Assembly: GCF_036346295.1 (NCBI RefSeq)
Contig: NZ_CP107819.1
Coordinates: 1,364,001-1,428,000, forward strand
Direction: 5' to 3'
DNA from: Streptomyces sp. NBC_00536
GTDB taxonomy: Bacteria > Actinomycetota > Actinomycetes > Streptomycetales > Streptomycetaceae
Length of the DNA stretch: 64,000 bases
The notes below the pieces were generated by a model. The model was not told the origin of the DNA. It searched no databases and worked only from the letters and a program-made list of their open reading frames with translations. Positions 8,250-17,017 of this stretch are shown one piece after another. The stretch's first letter is position 1. The number at the start of each line of letters is the position of its first letter. A program made the translations under genes and the position numbers.

Positions 8250-9560
8250 GTGAACATCCGCACCGCCCCCGGTCTTCCGTCCGCACGCCGTCGCCGCCCC
8301 GCGTGGGCGGGCCGCAACTACTCGTTGCTGACCGGCGCCGCGGTGGTGACCCACCTCGGCAGCAACGGGGCGCTCATCGCGGCCTCGTTCGCGGTGCTGG
8401 AGGCGGGCGGCTCGGGCGGGGACGTCGGCCTCGTCGCCGCGGCCCGTACGCTCCCCCTCGTCCTCTTCCTGCTCGTCGGCGGCGCGCTCGCGGACCGGAT
8501 ACCGCGCCACCACGTGATGGTCGCGGCCAACGCCCTCAACTGCCTCTCGCAGGCGGCCTTCGCCGTGCTCGTCCTCGCCGGGGATCCACAGCTGTGGCAG
8601 ATGATGCTGCTCACCGCGCTGTGCGGCACCGGCACCGCCTTCTTCAGCCCGGCCGCCGAGGGCATGCTGCTCTCCAGCGTCTCCGGTGAACACGCCAACC
8701 GCGCCTTCGCCCTCTTCCGGATGGCGGTCAACGGCGCGGGCATCGGCGGCGCCGCGCTCGGCGGGGCCATGATCGCCGCGATCGGCCCCGGCTGGGTGCT
8801 CGCCGTCGACGCGGTCGCCTTCGCGCTGGCGGGCGCGCTGCGCTCCTTCCTCGACGTCGGCCACATCGCGCCGCGCGAGAAGGGCGGCAGCCTGCTCGCC
8901 GATCTCCGCGAGGGCTGGGTGGAGTTCCGCAGCCGCCCCTGGCTGTGGAGCATCGTGCTCCAGTTCTCCGTGGTGGTCGCCGTCGTCGGCGCGGCCGAGG
9001 CGGTCTACGGTCCGCTGGTCGCCCGGGAGCAACTCGGCGGGCCGGCCCCCTGGGGCCTGGCGCTGGCCGCCTTCGGGGTCGGCACGCTGGGCGGGTCGGT
9101 TCTGATGATGGCCTGGAAGCCGCGCAGGCTGCTGCTGGTCGGCACGCTCTGCGTGTTCCCGCTGGCGCTGCCGTCGGCGGGGCTGGCGATCCCCCTGCCG
9201 ACGTGGGGGCTGTGCGGGGTCATGCTGCTCAGCGGCGTGGCCATCGAGGTGTTCGGCGTGAACTGGATGACCACGATGCACCAGGAGATCCCGGAGGAGA
9301 AGTTCTCCCGGGTCTCCGCCTACGACTGGTTCGGCTCGATCTCGATGCTTCCGGTCGCCACGGCCCTCGCGGGCCCGGCCGAATCGGTCTTCGGCCGCAC
9401 CAACGCCCTGTGGGGCTGCGCGGCCCTCGTCGTCATCGTCACGGCGGCCGTCCTCGCCGTCCCCGACGTCCGCCACCTGACCCGCAAGCCCACGGCGCCG
9501 GTCGTCGCGGGTGAGGCCGCCACCGTGACCGCGTCCAGCGCCCCCGCCTCGTCGGCCTGA
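8250..9560 (+). CDS. MFS transporter
   Basis: This 436-residue protein has about twelve hydrophobic segments. Between helices 2 and 3 is the loop GGALADRIPRHHVMV, matching the MFS signature G-x3-D-R-x2-R. Relatives of the enterobactin-exporter type (MFS_3) have this layout, so it is probably a proton-driven exporter of a small molecule. The GTG at 8250 is only about five bases downstream of a GATAGT hexamer, which suggests a leaderless transcript. It follows a strong terminator, so it has its own promoter. Confidence 0.87.
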   Translation: MNIRTAPGLPSARRRRPAWAGRNYSLLTGAAVVTHLGSNGALIAASFAVLEAGGSGGDVGLVAAARTLPLVLFLLVGGALADRIPRHHVMVAANALNCLSQAAFAVLVLAGDPQLWQMMLLTALCGTGTAFFSPAAEGMLLSSVSGEHANRAFALFRMAVNGAGIGGAALGGAMIAAIGPGWVLAVDAVAFALAGALRSFLDVGHIAPREKGGSLLADLREGWVEFRSRPWLWSIVLQFSVVVAVVGAAEAVYGPLVAREQLGGPAPWGLALAAFGVGTLGGSVLMMAWKPRRLLLVGTLCVFPLALPSAGLAIPLPTWGLCGVMLLSGVAIEVFGVNWMTTMHQEIPEEKFSRVSAYDWFGSISMLPVATALAGPAESVFGRTNALWGCAALVVIVTAAVLAVPDVRHLTRKPTAPVVAGEAATVTASSAPASSA

Positions 9561-9578
9561 GGGCTCCGCTCGCGCGGT

Positions 9579-10451
9579 TCAGCCGATGCTGAAGGCTCCC
9601 TCGGGCGGTTCCGGCGAGGCCACCGCCTCGGCGTCGGCCACGACCGCGGCCCGCCCGGTCAGCTTCGCCACCCCCGCCCCGTACTCCACCCGCGCCGGGA
9701 ACGCGTCGCCCGCGCAGGCCCGCGCCAGGGCCGCCACCGGCAGCTCCCGGTCCGATCCCACCAGCACCGCGTTCCCGAACCGGCGCCCCCGCAGCACTCC
9801 CGGCTCCGCGATCAGCGCCAGCTCCGGGAACACGGTGGCGAAGTTCGCCAACTGTCCCCGCAGGAACGCGAAGGGCGCCCCGTCGGCCAGGTTGGCCACG
9901 TAGACACCGCCGGGCCGCAGCACCCGGGCCGCCTGGCGCGCGTACTCCACCGAGGTCAGCTGGGCCGGGACCCGCGAGCCCCCGAACACATCGGCCACCA
10001 GCACGTCCGCGCTTCTCCCGGGCGCCGCCTCCAGCCAGGCCCGCGCGTCCGCCGCGTGCAGCTCGATCCCGGCGTCCGCGGGCAGCGGCAGCCGCTCGGC
10101 CACCAGCTCCAGCAGCCCCCGGTCGAACTCGACGACCCGCTGCCGGGACCCGGGCCGGGTGGCGGCGGCGTAGCGGGGCAGGGTCAGCGCGCCGCCGCCG
10201 AGGTGCAGCAGGTCCAGCGGCGCGCCCGGTTCGGCCGCGCAGTCCAGGACGTGCGCGAGCCGGCGTACGTACTCGAACTCCAGGTGGCGCGGATCGTCGA
10301 GGTCCACATACGACTGCGGGGCCCCGTCCACCGTCAGCAGCCAGGCCCGCCGCCGGTCGACGTCCGGCATCAGCTTGGCGGTGCCCTGGCCCACCTCCCG
10401 GATCACCGGGATCTGCTCGTCGTACTGATCGTCGTGCTGCTCGTCGCTCAC
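9579..10451 (-). CDS. Spermidine-synthase-like methyltransferase-fold protein
   Basis: This 290-residue protein has the spermidine/spermine synthase fold. It shows YVDLDDPRHLEFEYVRRL at the start of the core, the nucleotide-binding glycine loop LLHLGGGALTLPRY, the acidic residue of VVEFDRGLLELV, and VRRVLRPGG-like text (ARVLRPGGVYVANL). The aminopropyltransferase active-site D-S-x-D-P is replaced by ADVFGGSRVP, so true spermidine synthesis is doubtful. It may bind S-adenosylmethionine or a derivative for another purpose. It is followed closely on the same strand by the patatin gene's downstream neighbour order (patatin lies 21 bases upstream), so the two are likely co-transcribed. Confidence 0.8.
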   Translation of the reverse strand: MSDEQHDDQYDEQIPVIREVGQGTAKLMPDVDRRRAWLLTVDGAPQSYVDLDDPRHLEFEYVRRLAHVLDCAAEPGAPLDLLHLGGGALTLPRYAAATRPGSRQRVVEFDRGLLELVAERLPLPADAGIELHAADARAWLEAAPGRSADVLVADVFGGSRVPAQLTSVEYARQAARVLRPGGVYVANLADGAPFAFLRGQLANFATVFPELALIAEPGVLRGRRFGNAVLVGSDRELPVAALARACAGDAFPARVEYGAGVAKLTGRAAVVADAEAVASPEPPEGAFSIG

Positions 10452-10472
10452 GCCACCATTGTCGGGCAGTGG

Positions 10473-11318
10473 TCAGCCCGACCAGACGGCCGCCGCCTCG
10501 GCCGCGTGCGCGGCGGCCTGCGCGAGGCCCGCCCGGGCCGCCGGGGCCCGCCGGGCCGGGTCCAGCACATTGCGCCCGAAGACCTTGCGGGCCTCGGCGG
10601 AGGGGGTGATCAGCAGCACCTTGGACCCGTCCGCCCGCAGCCGTTCGGTCTGGGTGGCGGGCGAGGGCGCGACCCCGGATCCCAGGGCCATCGGCGCGAG
10701 GACCACCACCCGCCGGTAGCCCGTCGCGACGTCCGCGTTGGCGGCGGAACGGACGCCTCCGTCGACGTAGCGGCGTTCCCCGAGGGTCACCGGGGGCCAC
10801 ACCCCCGGTACCGCGCAGCTCGCCGAGACGGCGTCGACCAGGCCGACCCCGCTGTGCCGGTCGAAGTCGGCGGCGGCCCCGGTCCGCGCGTCCACGGCGG
10901 TTACCACGAACCGGCGCTCGGGCCACTGGTGGGAGACGAGCCGCCCCTCCAGCACCTTGCGCCGGGCGTGTTCGTCCCCGGTGTCCGCGGCCAGCGCGAT
11001 CTCGCCGACCCGCCGCCGGTAGGCCGTGGCGTCCTTGGCCCGCATCATCGCGACGGCGTAGCGGGCGACGAGCCCGGCGCCCAGCTTGGCCGGGATCTCC
11101 CCGCCCGCTCCGGCGAGCTGGCGCTCGTACAGCTCGCGCGGGGTGAGCAGGCCGGAGGTGAGCTGGGCGCCGACGACAGAACCCGCGGAGGTGCCGACGA
11201 CGAGTTCCGCGGCGGACAGGTCGATGCCCGCCTCGGCGAGCCCGTAGATGATCCCGGCTTCCCAGCCGACCCCGGTCAGGCCTCCGCCGCCGAGCACCAG
11301 CGCCGTCTCGCCGCTCAT
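10473..11318 (-). CDS. Patatin-like phospholipase
   Basis: This 281-residue protein has all patatin elements: the oxyanion loop LGGGGLTGVGWEAGI at the N-terminus, the nucleophile elbow GTSAGS (about residue 45), and the catalytic aspartate in YVDGGVRS. It should be a Ser-Asp dyad lipid acyl hydrolase acting in the cytoplasm or at the inner face of the membrane. No signal peptide is seen. It sits 21 bases upstream of the spermidine-synthase-like gene and 77 bases downstream of tuf3 on the same strand. Confidence 0.87.
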   Translation of the reverse strand: MSGETALVLGGGGLTGVGWEAGIIYGLAEAGIDLSAAELVVGTSAGSVVGAQLTSGLLTPRELYERQLAGAGGEIPAKLGAGLVARYAVAMMRAKDATAYRRRVGEIALAADTGDEHARRKVLEGRLVSHQWPERRFVVTAVDARTGAAADFDRHSGVGLVDAVSASCAVPGVWPPVTLGERRYVDGGVRSAANADVATGYRRVVVLAPMALGSGVAPSPATQTERLRADGSKVLLITPSAEARKVFGRNVLDPARRAPAARAGLAQAAAHAAEAAAVWSG

Positions 11319-11395
11319 CGCAGCCCCCGCTCTTCCCGATTGTGGTGACGGCAGTCTGCCGCAGGCGGGCCGCCGTCACCACGGGGGCCATCGGG

Positions 11396-12577
11396 TCAGC
11401 CGAGAACGGACGTCACCGTTCCGGCGCCCACCGTCCGCCCGCCCTCACGGATCGCGAAGCCGAGCCCCGCCTCCAGGGGCACGTCCCGGCCCAGCTCGAC
11501 GGTCATGGCGACCGTCTCCCCGGGGCGGGCGAGCCCCGCCTCCCCCAGGTCCACGTCCCCGACGACATCGGCGGTGCGGACGTAGAACTGTGGCCGGTAA
11601 CCGCTGGCCAGTGGCGTGGTCCGGCCGCCCTCCCGGGCGGACAGGACGTACACCTGCGCCGTGAACCGGCGGCGCGGCACGACGCTGCCCGGCGCGGCGA
11701 CCACGTCCCCGCGCCGGATCCCCTCGCGGGGCACCCCGCGCAGCAGGATCGCGACGTTGTCCCCGGCCTCGGCGCGGTCCATGGGCTTGCCGAAGGTCTC
11801 CAGGCCGGTGACCACCGTCAGGGTGGGCTCCCCGGCCGCTCCGAGCAGCGCGACCCGGTCGCCCATGCGGACGGTGCCGCGCTCGACGGCGCCGGTGACG
11901 ACCGTCCCGCGCCCGGTGATGGTCAGCACGTTCTCCACCGGCAGCAGGAACGGCGCGTCCGTGTAGCGCACCGGCATCGGTACGTACGTGTCCACCGCGT
12001 CCAGCAGCGCCAGGACCGCCTCCGTCCAGCGCGGGTCGCCCTCCAGCGCCCCCAGCCCGGAGACCCGGACCACGGGGGCACTGTCGCCCCCGTACCCGTG
12101 GGAACTGAGCAGCTCGCGGACCTCCAGCTCGACCAGGTCGGTCAGCTCGGGGTCCCCGGCGTCGGCCTTGTTGAGGGCGACGACGATGTGGTCGACGCCG
12201 ACCTGCCGGGCGAGCAGCACGTGCTCAGCGGTCTGCGGCATGACCCCGTCGAGCGCGGAGACGACGAGGATCGCCCCGTCGAGCTGGGCCGCGCCGGTCA
12301 CCATGTTCTTCACGTAGTCGGCGTGGCCGGGCATGTCGACGTGGGCGTAGTGGCGGGTGTCCGTCTCGTACTCCACGTGCGAGAGGTTGATGGTGATCCC
12401 GCGCCGCGCCTCCTCAGGCGCCCGGTCGATCCGGTCGAAGGGCACGTAGGAGGCTCCGCCGCGCTCGGCGAGGACCTTGGTGATGGCGGCGGTGAGGGTG
12501 GTCTTGCCGTGGTCGACGTGACCCATGGTGCCGATGTTGAGGTGCGGCTTGGTCCGCACGAAGGCCGTCTTGGCCAT
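11396..12577 (-). CDS. tuf3: Elongation factor Tu, second (Tuf3-type) copy
   Basis: This 393-residue protein is a full-length EF-Tu. The GTPase motifs are GHVDHGKTT (G1), RRGITI (G2), DMPGHAD (G3) and NKAD (G4). Two features mark it as the divergent Tuf3-type copy rather than the main Tuf1: methionine where almost all EF-Tu have cysteine in DCPGHAD, and SGLGALEGD where the usual G5 text is SALKALEGD. Domains 2 and 3 follow normally ([12 protein letters not shown]; the C-terminus ends in VTSVLG). It delivers aminoacyl-tRNA to the ribosome. The gene stands apart from rpsL-rpsG-fusA; in other streptomycetes tuf3 is minor and responds to amino-acid starvation. Confidence 0.9.
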   Translation of the reverse strand: MAKTAFVRTKPHLNIGTMGHVDHGKTTLTAAITKVLAERGGASYVPFDRIDRAPEEARRGITINLSHVEYETDTRHYAHVDMPGHADYVKNMVTGAAQLDGAILVVSALDGVMPQTAEHVLLARQVGVDHIVVALNKADAGDPELTDLVELEVRELLSSHGYGGDSAPVVRVSGLGALEGDPRWTEAVLALLDAVDTYVPMPVRYTDAPFLLPVENVLTITGRGTVVTGAVERGTVRMGDRVALLGAAGEPTLTVVTGLETFGKPMDRAEAGDNVAILLRGVPREGIRRGDVVAAPGSVVPRRRFTAQVYVLSAREGGRTTPLASGYRPQFYVRTADVVGDVDLGEAGLARPGETVAMTVELGRDVPLEAGLGFAIREGGRTVGAGTVTSVLG

Positions 12578-12868
12578 GACTGGTGTTCGCTTTCCCGTGT
12601 GTTCCGGTCACGGGCGTTGCGGTGACCGGAAGCCTGAACGGGACCCCTGGATCCTGCCGACCCTCCCCCTGCGGGGTCCGCCGGACGATCCGGGAAGGGT
12701 CAGCTTCGGGCGCCGCCGAGGGGCGCCGGGTGCACGGGTGCGATGTCCGCGGCGGCAGCCTTCGGCGCGTCCGCGACTGCGGACGGCGCTGCGGGGAAGG
12801 GGTGCCGGAACATGGACCCGATCCTTGCCGACCGGTCCCCGCCGCGTCGAACGAATTACACTCGGCGG

Positions 12869-13588
12869 ATGTCCCCCCTCCTTCTGTCGCCCTGGTTCCG
12901 GCTGGCCCTGCTCGTCGTGCTGCTGGTGTCGGCCGGTGTGTGCGTGCTGCTGTACGAGCCCCAGCGGATGCTGTCGCGGGGCTGGACCGGTTCGCTTCCG
13001 CTGGGCACGGCGGTGTTGCTGTTCGCGGTGGCGTACGGGCTGTGCACGGCGGCGTTCGTGCCGCGCCCGCTGCTGAACCTGGGCGCGGGGGCGGTCTTCG
13101 GCGCGCAGTTCGGTCTGGTGGCGGCGGTCGCCGGTACGGTGCTCGGCGCCGCCGTCTCCTTCGGGCTGGGCCGGGCCCTGGGGCAGCAGGCGCTGCGGCC
13201 GCTGCTGCGCGGGCGGTGGCTGCTGGCGGCGGACGGGCAGCTGAGCCGGCACGGGTTCCGGTCGATGCTGGCGGTGCGGATCTTCCCCGGGGTGCCCTTC
13301 GCGGCCGCCAATTACCTCGCGGCGGTCTCGCGGTGCCGCTGGGTGCCGTTCCTGCTGGCGACGGCGCTGGGCACGATCCCGAACACGGCGGCGTACGTGA
13401 TCGCCGGGGGCAGCGCCTCCTCGCCGACCTCGCCCGCCTTCCTGGCCTCGTTCGGGTTCATCGCCGTGTCCGGGGTGCTCGCGGCGGCCGTCGCGTGGCG
13501 CAGGCGCCACCGGCTGGCGGCGCCCGCGGCGAACGGGCTGACGCCCCAGCAGACCCCAGTGGTCGGCGGCGTCACCCGTACGCCCTAG
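12869..13588 (+). CDS. TVP38/TMEM64 (VTT domain) membrane protein
   Basis: This 239-residue polytopic membrane protein is of the VTT/SNARE-associated family, a relative of DedA. Key text is LNLGAGAVFGAQFGLVAAVAGT, GAAVSFGLGRALG, and the re-entrant signature VRIFPGVPFAAANYLAAVSRCRW. I chose the ATG at 12869, which lies seven bases after a TACACT hexamer and suits a leaderless message; an ATG at 12812 with a GGGGAAGGGG leader is the alternative. It ends 47 bases upstream of uppP, which suggests co-transcription and a shared role with undecaprenyl lipid carriers. Confidence 0.82.
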   Translation: MSPLLLSPWFRLALLVVLLVSAGVCVLLYEPQRMLSRGWTGSLPLGTAVLLFAVAYGLCTAAFVPRPLLNLGAGAVFGAQFGLVAAVAGTVLGAAVSFGLGRALGQQALRPLLRGRWLLAADGQLSRHGFRSMLAVRIFPGVPFAAANYLAAVSRCRWVPFLLATALGTIPNTAAYVIAGGSASSPTSPAFLASFGFIAVSGVLAAAVAWRRRHRLAAPAANGLTPQQTPVVGGVTRTP

Positions 13589-13635
13589 CATCGGACGCGA
13601 CCTTCCCGACGATCACAAGGACGCCGCACCCCGAC

Positions 13636-14514
13636 ATGAGCTGGTTCGAATCCCTAATCCTCGGTCTCGTCCAGGGGCTCACGGAGTTCCTCCCGATCTC
13701 CTCCAGCGCCCACCTGCGGCTGACCGCGGCGTTCGCCGGCTGGCACGACCCCGGAGCGGCCTTCACCGCCATCACCCAGATCGGCACCGAGACCGCGGTG
13801 CTGATCTACTTCCGCAAGGACATCGCGCGGATCGTCTCCGCCTGGTTCCGGTCGCTGACGAACAAGGCGATGCGTTCGGACCACGACGCCCAGATGGGCT
13901 GGCTGGTCATCGTGGGGTCGATCCCGATCGGTGTCCTCGGCATCACGCTGAAGGACCAGATCGAGGGCCCGTTCCGTGATCTGCGGCTGATCGCCACCAC
14001 CCTGATCGTGATGGGCATCGTCCTCGGCTTCGCCGACTGGCTGGCCTCGCGGGACGAGTCGGGCGGCAAGCACCGGGTGGTCAAGCAGCGCAAGTCGCTC
14101 AAGGAGCTGGGCGTCAAGGACGGTCTGATCTTCGGTGTCGCCCAGGCGATGGCGCTGATCCCGGGCGTCTCCCGGTCGGGCGCGACGATCTCCGGCGGTC
14201 TGCTGATGGGCTACACCCGTGAGGCGGCGGCCCGTTACTCCTTCCTCCTCGCCATCCCGGCCGTACTGGCCTCGGGCGGCATGGAGTTGAAGGACCTCGG
14301 TGAGACTTCGGGGCACCTCTCCTGGGGTCCGACGATCTTCGCGACGGTCATCGCCTTCGTGGTCGGCTATGCCGTGATCGCATGGTTCATGAAGTTCATC
14401 ACCACGAAGAGTTTCATGCCGTTCGTGATCTACCGGATCCTGCTGGGCATCGTGCTGATCGTGCTGATCAGCATGGGCGTGCTGAGCCCGCACGCGGGCG
14501 AGTCCGCGGGCTGA
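13636..14514 (+). CDS. uppP: Undecaprenyl-diphosphatase
   Basis: This 292-residue membrane phosphatase of the BacA/UppP family carries both signature regions: LGLVQGLTEFLPISSSAHL at the N-terminus, with the catalytic glutamate and serine pair, and ALIPGVSRSGATI in the middle, with the essential arginine. Eight hydrophobic segments are visible. It removes a phosphate from undecaprenyl diphosphate on the outer face of the membrane so the lipid carrier of cell-wall precursors can be reused. Overproduction confers bacitracin resistance in other bacteria. The start used is the ATG at 13636 (MSWFESLI). A perfect palindrome at 14544-14581 ends the unit. Confidence 0.95.
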   Translation: MSWFESLILGLVQGLTEFLPISSSAHLRLTAAFAGWHDPGAAFTAITQIGTETAVLIYFRKDIARIVSAWFRSLTNKAMRSDHDAQMGWLVIVGSIPIGVLGITLKDQIEGPFRDLRLIATTLIVMGIVLGFADWLASRDESGGKHRVVKQRKSLKELGVKDGLIFGVAQAMALIPGVSRSGATISGGLLMGYTREAAARYSFLLAIPAVLASGGMELKDLGETSGHLSWGPTIFATVIAFVVGYAVIAWFMKFITTKSFMPFVIYRILLGIVLIVLISMGVLSPHAGESAG

Positions 14515-14543
14515 CGCGGTTCGCGCAGACATGACGGACACAT

Positions 14544-14581
14544 GCGGGGGCCGCCCGGGAACGTTCCCGGGCGGCCCCCGC
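14544..14581 (+). terminator. Perfect 38-bp palindrome, terminator of uppP
   Basis: Two 19-base arms meet with no unpaired loop (centre GGGAACGTTCCC). It lies 29 bases past the uppP stop. There is no T-tract. Confidence 0.75.
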
Positions 14582-14644
14582 GTCGTTGTGCCTGAGAGAA
14601 CAGCGGCACGGCGAGAACAACGGCACAGCAGGGGGTGCGGTCCC

Positions 14645-14821
14645 ATGAGGCGAGTGGTACTGGAGCGTTTTCCGGCCGGAAGTCCGAGGGGGAGCTGGCC
14701 GGCCGAGGAGTACGCCGCCCAGCGCACGCGCGAGGGGGTGCCGGCCGAGGTCGTCATGGATCTCGCCAGCGACGCGTTCCTCGTCGTGGTCAGGCAGCGG
14801 GAGGCGCAATCCGGTCACTGA
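14645..14821 (+). CDS. Small conserved-type protein, function unknown
   Basis: This 58-residue protein begins MRRVVLERFPAGSPRGSW and continues through an acidic helix (AEEYAAQRTREGVPAEVVMDLASDAFLVVV). Codon use is normal for the genome. There is no membrane segment or known motif. It starts with ATG 63 bases after the uppP terminator and is followed by the SnoaL-like gene. It looks like a real small gene of the genus, but I cannot name a function. Confidence 0.6.
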   Translation: MRRVVLERFPAGSPRGSWPAEEYAAQRTREGVPAEVVMDLASDAFLVVVRQREAQSGH

Positions 14822-14891
14822 GCGGCCCGCGAGCAGATCCGGGGGCCGCACGCCCCTTGGACTCGCGGGTCCGCTGACCCACACTGACCCG

Positions 14892-15359
14892 ATGACGCAG
14901 CGTGTGGAACTCGCGACGGTGATGGACCGGCTGGCGATCGATTCCGTGGTGACCGGGTACGCGGTCGCCGTGGACGACGGCGACTGGGCGGCGTACCGGG
15001 CCCTGTTCACCGCCGCGGGCCGGGCCGACTACAGCTCGGCGGGCGGGATCGAGGGCCCGGCCCACGAGGTCGCGCGGTGGCTGGAGGAGACGATGAAGCT
15101 CTTCCCCGTACGCCAGCACCTGATCGTCAACCGGCGGATCGACCTGGAGACCCTGGACGGCTCCGCCGGTGACCGGGCCGAGGTGAAAGCGGACTTCCTG
15201 AATCCGATGCGGCTGGCCGGGGAAGACTTCGACGGGAGCGTCACCGCGCCCAACTTCGTCGCGGCCGGGCGCTACACCTTCGTACTCGCCCGCACCCGCG
15301 ACGGGTGGCGCCTGTCCGGCGTCACCGTGCACGAGAAGTGGCGCCACCTGTCCGCCTGA
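14892..15359 (+). CDS. SnoaL-like / NTF2-fold protein
   Basis: This 155-residue protein has the cone-shaped NTF2 fold of the SnoaL_4 group. It shows an N-terminal helix (VMDRLAIDSVVTGYAVAVDDGDW), the YRALFTAAGRADYSS strand, a second helix (HEVARWLEETMKL) and a beta-sheet that ends KWRHLSA. Members include polyketide cyclases, dehydratases and isomerases, and many have no known substrate. It is a single gene before lnt; no biosynthetic cluster is near. Confidence 0.8.
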   Translation: MTQRVELATVMDRLAIDSVVTGYAVAVDDGDWAAYRALFTAAGRADYSSAGGIEGPAHEVARWLEETMKLFPVRQHLIVNRRIDLETLDGSAGDRAEVKADFLNPMRLAGEDFDGSVTAPNFVAAGRYTFVLARTRDGWRLSGVTVHEKWRHLSA

Positions 15360-15424
15360 GGAGCCGTTTCCCCACGGCTGTCCGTCGCAGGACCGTGGCC
15401 GCACACTGGAAGCGGAGGCGCGCC

Positions 15425-17017
15425 ATGCAGACCACCCCGCGGACCGGCCGGTACCGGTGGTGGCGCGCGGCGGCCGCCGTACCGGCCGGGGCGCTGCCCG
15501 CGCTGTCCTTCCCCGCGCCCGCGCTCTGGTGGTTCGCGTACGTCGCCCTGGTGCCCTGGATGCTGTTGCTGCGCACGGCGCCGACCGGGCGGCGGGCCGC
15601 CCTGGAGGGCTGGCTCGGGGGCGCGGGGTTCATCCTGGCGGTCCATCACTGGCTGCTGCCCAGCCTGCGCCTGTTCCTCTTCCCGCTGGCCGCGCTGCTC
15701 GGGGCGCTGTGGATCCCCTGGGGGCTGCTGGTGCGGCGCCTGCTCGGCGGGGCCGTGGCCGCGGGGCGGGCGAGCGCCGCGCTGGTCCTCGTACCGGCGG
15801 GCTGGCTGTTGTCGGAACTCGTCCGGTCGTGGCAGGGGCTCGGCGGGCCGTGGGGGCTGCTGGGAGCCAGCCAGTGGCAGGTGCCGCCCGCGCTGCGGCT
15901 CGCGTCGGTGGGCGGGGTGTGGCTGCTGAGCCTCCTGATCGTCGCGGTGAACTGCGCGCTGGTGCTGCTGGTCGCGGCGCCCTCCGCGCGGATCCCGGCG
16001 GCGGCCGGGGTGACGGGCTGCGCGGTGCTCACCGGGGCGGTGTGGCTGTGGCTGCCGGGGCCCGCGCCCGCCGGTGAGCTGCGGGTGGCCGTCGTACAGA
16101 TCGGTCCGCGGGGGGTCTCGGAGAGCGTGGAGCAGCGGTTCGACACCGGTGAGCAGCTGACCCGGCAACTGGCCGGGCAGCGGCTCGACCTGGTGGTGTG
16201 GGGCGAGAGCAGCGTCGGCGCCGGTCTGGGGGCGCGGCCGGACCTGGCCCGGCGGCTCGCGGACCTCTCCGCGCGGGTCGGTGCTCCGCTGCTGGTCAAT
16301 GTGGACGCCCGGCGCGGCTCCGCCGAGACCGGTGGCGCGCCCGGCATCTACAAGAGCGCGGTGCTGGTCGGCCCGGAGGGACCCACGGGGGACCGGTACG
16401 ACAAGATGCGGCTGGTCCCCTTCGGGGAGTACATACCGGCGCGCGCGGTGCTCGGCTGGGTCACCTCGGCGGGCAAGGCCGCCGCGGAGGACCGGCGTCC
16501 GGGCACCGCTCCGGTGGTGATGGACCTGCCCGGCGCCGCGGGCGGGGCGGGGGTCCGGATCGGGCCGCTGGTCTGCTTCGAGTCGGCGTTCCCCGACATG
16601 ACCCGGCACCTGACCCGGGAGGGCGCGGCGCTGCTGGTCGACCAGTCCTCGACGGCGACCTTCCAGGGCAGTTGGGCACCGGCGCAGCACGCCTCGCTGG
16701 GGGCGCTGCGCGCCGCCGAGACCGGGCGGCCCGTGGTGCACGCCACCCTCACCGGCATCAGCGCGGTGTACGGCCCGTCGGGCGAGCGGATCGGCGCGCC
16801 CCTGCCGGGCTCCGCCTCCGCGGCGCGGGTGTACGCCGTCCCGCTCGCCCGGGGCACCACCCTCTACGTCCGCTTCGGTGCCTGGCCGGTGGCCGTCGCC
16901 CTCGGCGCGCTCGCGGTGTACTGCGCGGGCGAGGGCGTGCGCGGGCTGCGCGGCGGTCCGCTCAGGAGGCCTGCTCCAGAGCCGACAGGACCACCCGCTC
17001 ACACAGCTCGTGGGTGA
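15425..17017 (+). CDS. lnt: Apolipoprotein N-acyltransferase
   Basis: This 530-residue protein has about six N-terminal membrane helices (to about residue 210) and a C-terminal nitrilase domain. The Glu-Lys-Cys triad is present: Glu261 in VVWGESSVG, Lys327 in YDKMRLVPFGEY and Cys384 in LVCFESAFPD. It transfers a third acyl chain to the N-terminal cysteine of lipoproteins outside the membrane. I chose the ATG at 15425 (MQTTPRTGRYRWW); the frame opens earlier, inside the previous gene. The last 56 bases overlap the convergent oxidoreductase gene. Confidence 0.9.
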   Translation: MQTTPRTGRYRWWRAAAAVPAGALPALSFPAPALWWFAYVALVPWMLLLRTAPTGRRAALEGWLGGAGFILAVHHWLLPSLRLFLFPLAALLGALWIPWGLLVRRLLGGAVAAGRASAALVLVPAGWLLSELVRSWQGLGGPWGLLGASQWQVPPALRLASVGGVWLLSLLIVAVNCALVLLVAAPSARIPAAAGVTGCAVLTGAVWLWLPGPAPAGELRVAVVQIGPRGVSESVEQRFDTGEQLTRQLAGQRLDLVVWGESSVGAGLGARPDLARRLADLSARVGAPLLVNVDARRGSAETGGAPGIYKSAVLVGPEGPTGDRYDKMRLVPFGEYIPARAVLGWVTSAGKAAAEDRRPGTAPVVMDLPGAAGGAGVRIGPLVCFESAFPDMTRHLTREGAALLVDQSSTATFQGSWAPAQHASLGALRAAETGRPVVHATLTGISAVYGPSGERIGAPLPGSASAARVYAVPLARGTTLYVRFGAWPVAVALGALAVYCAGEGVRGLRGGPLRRPAPEPTGPPAHTARG

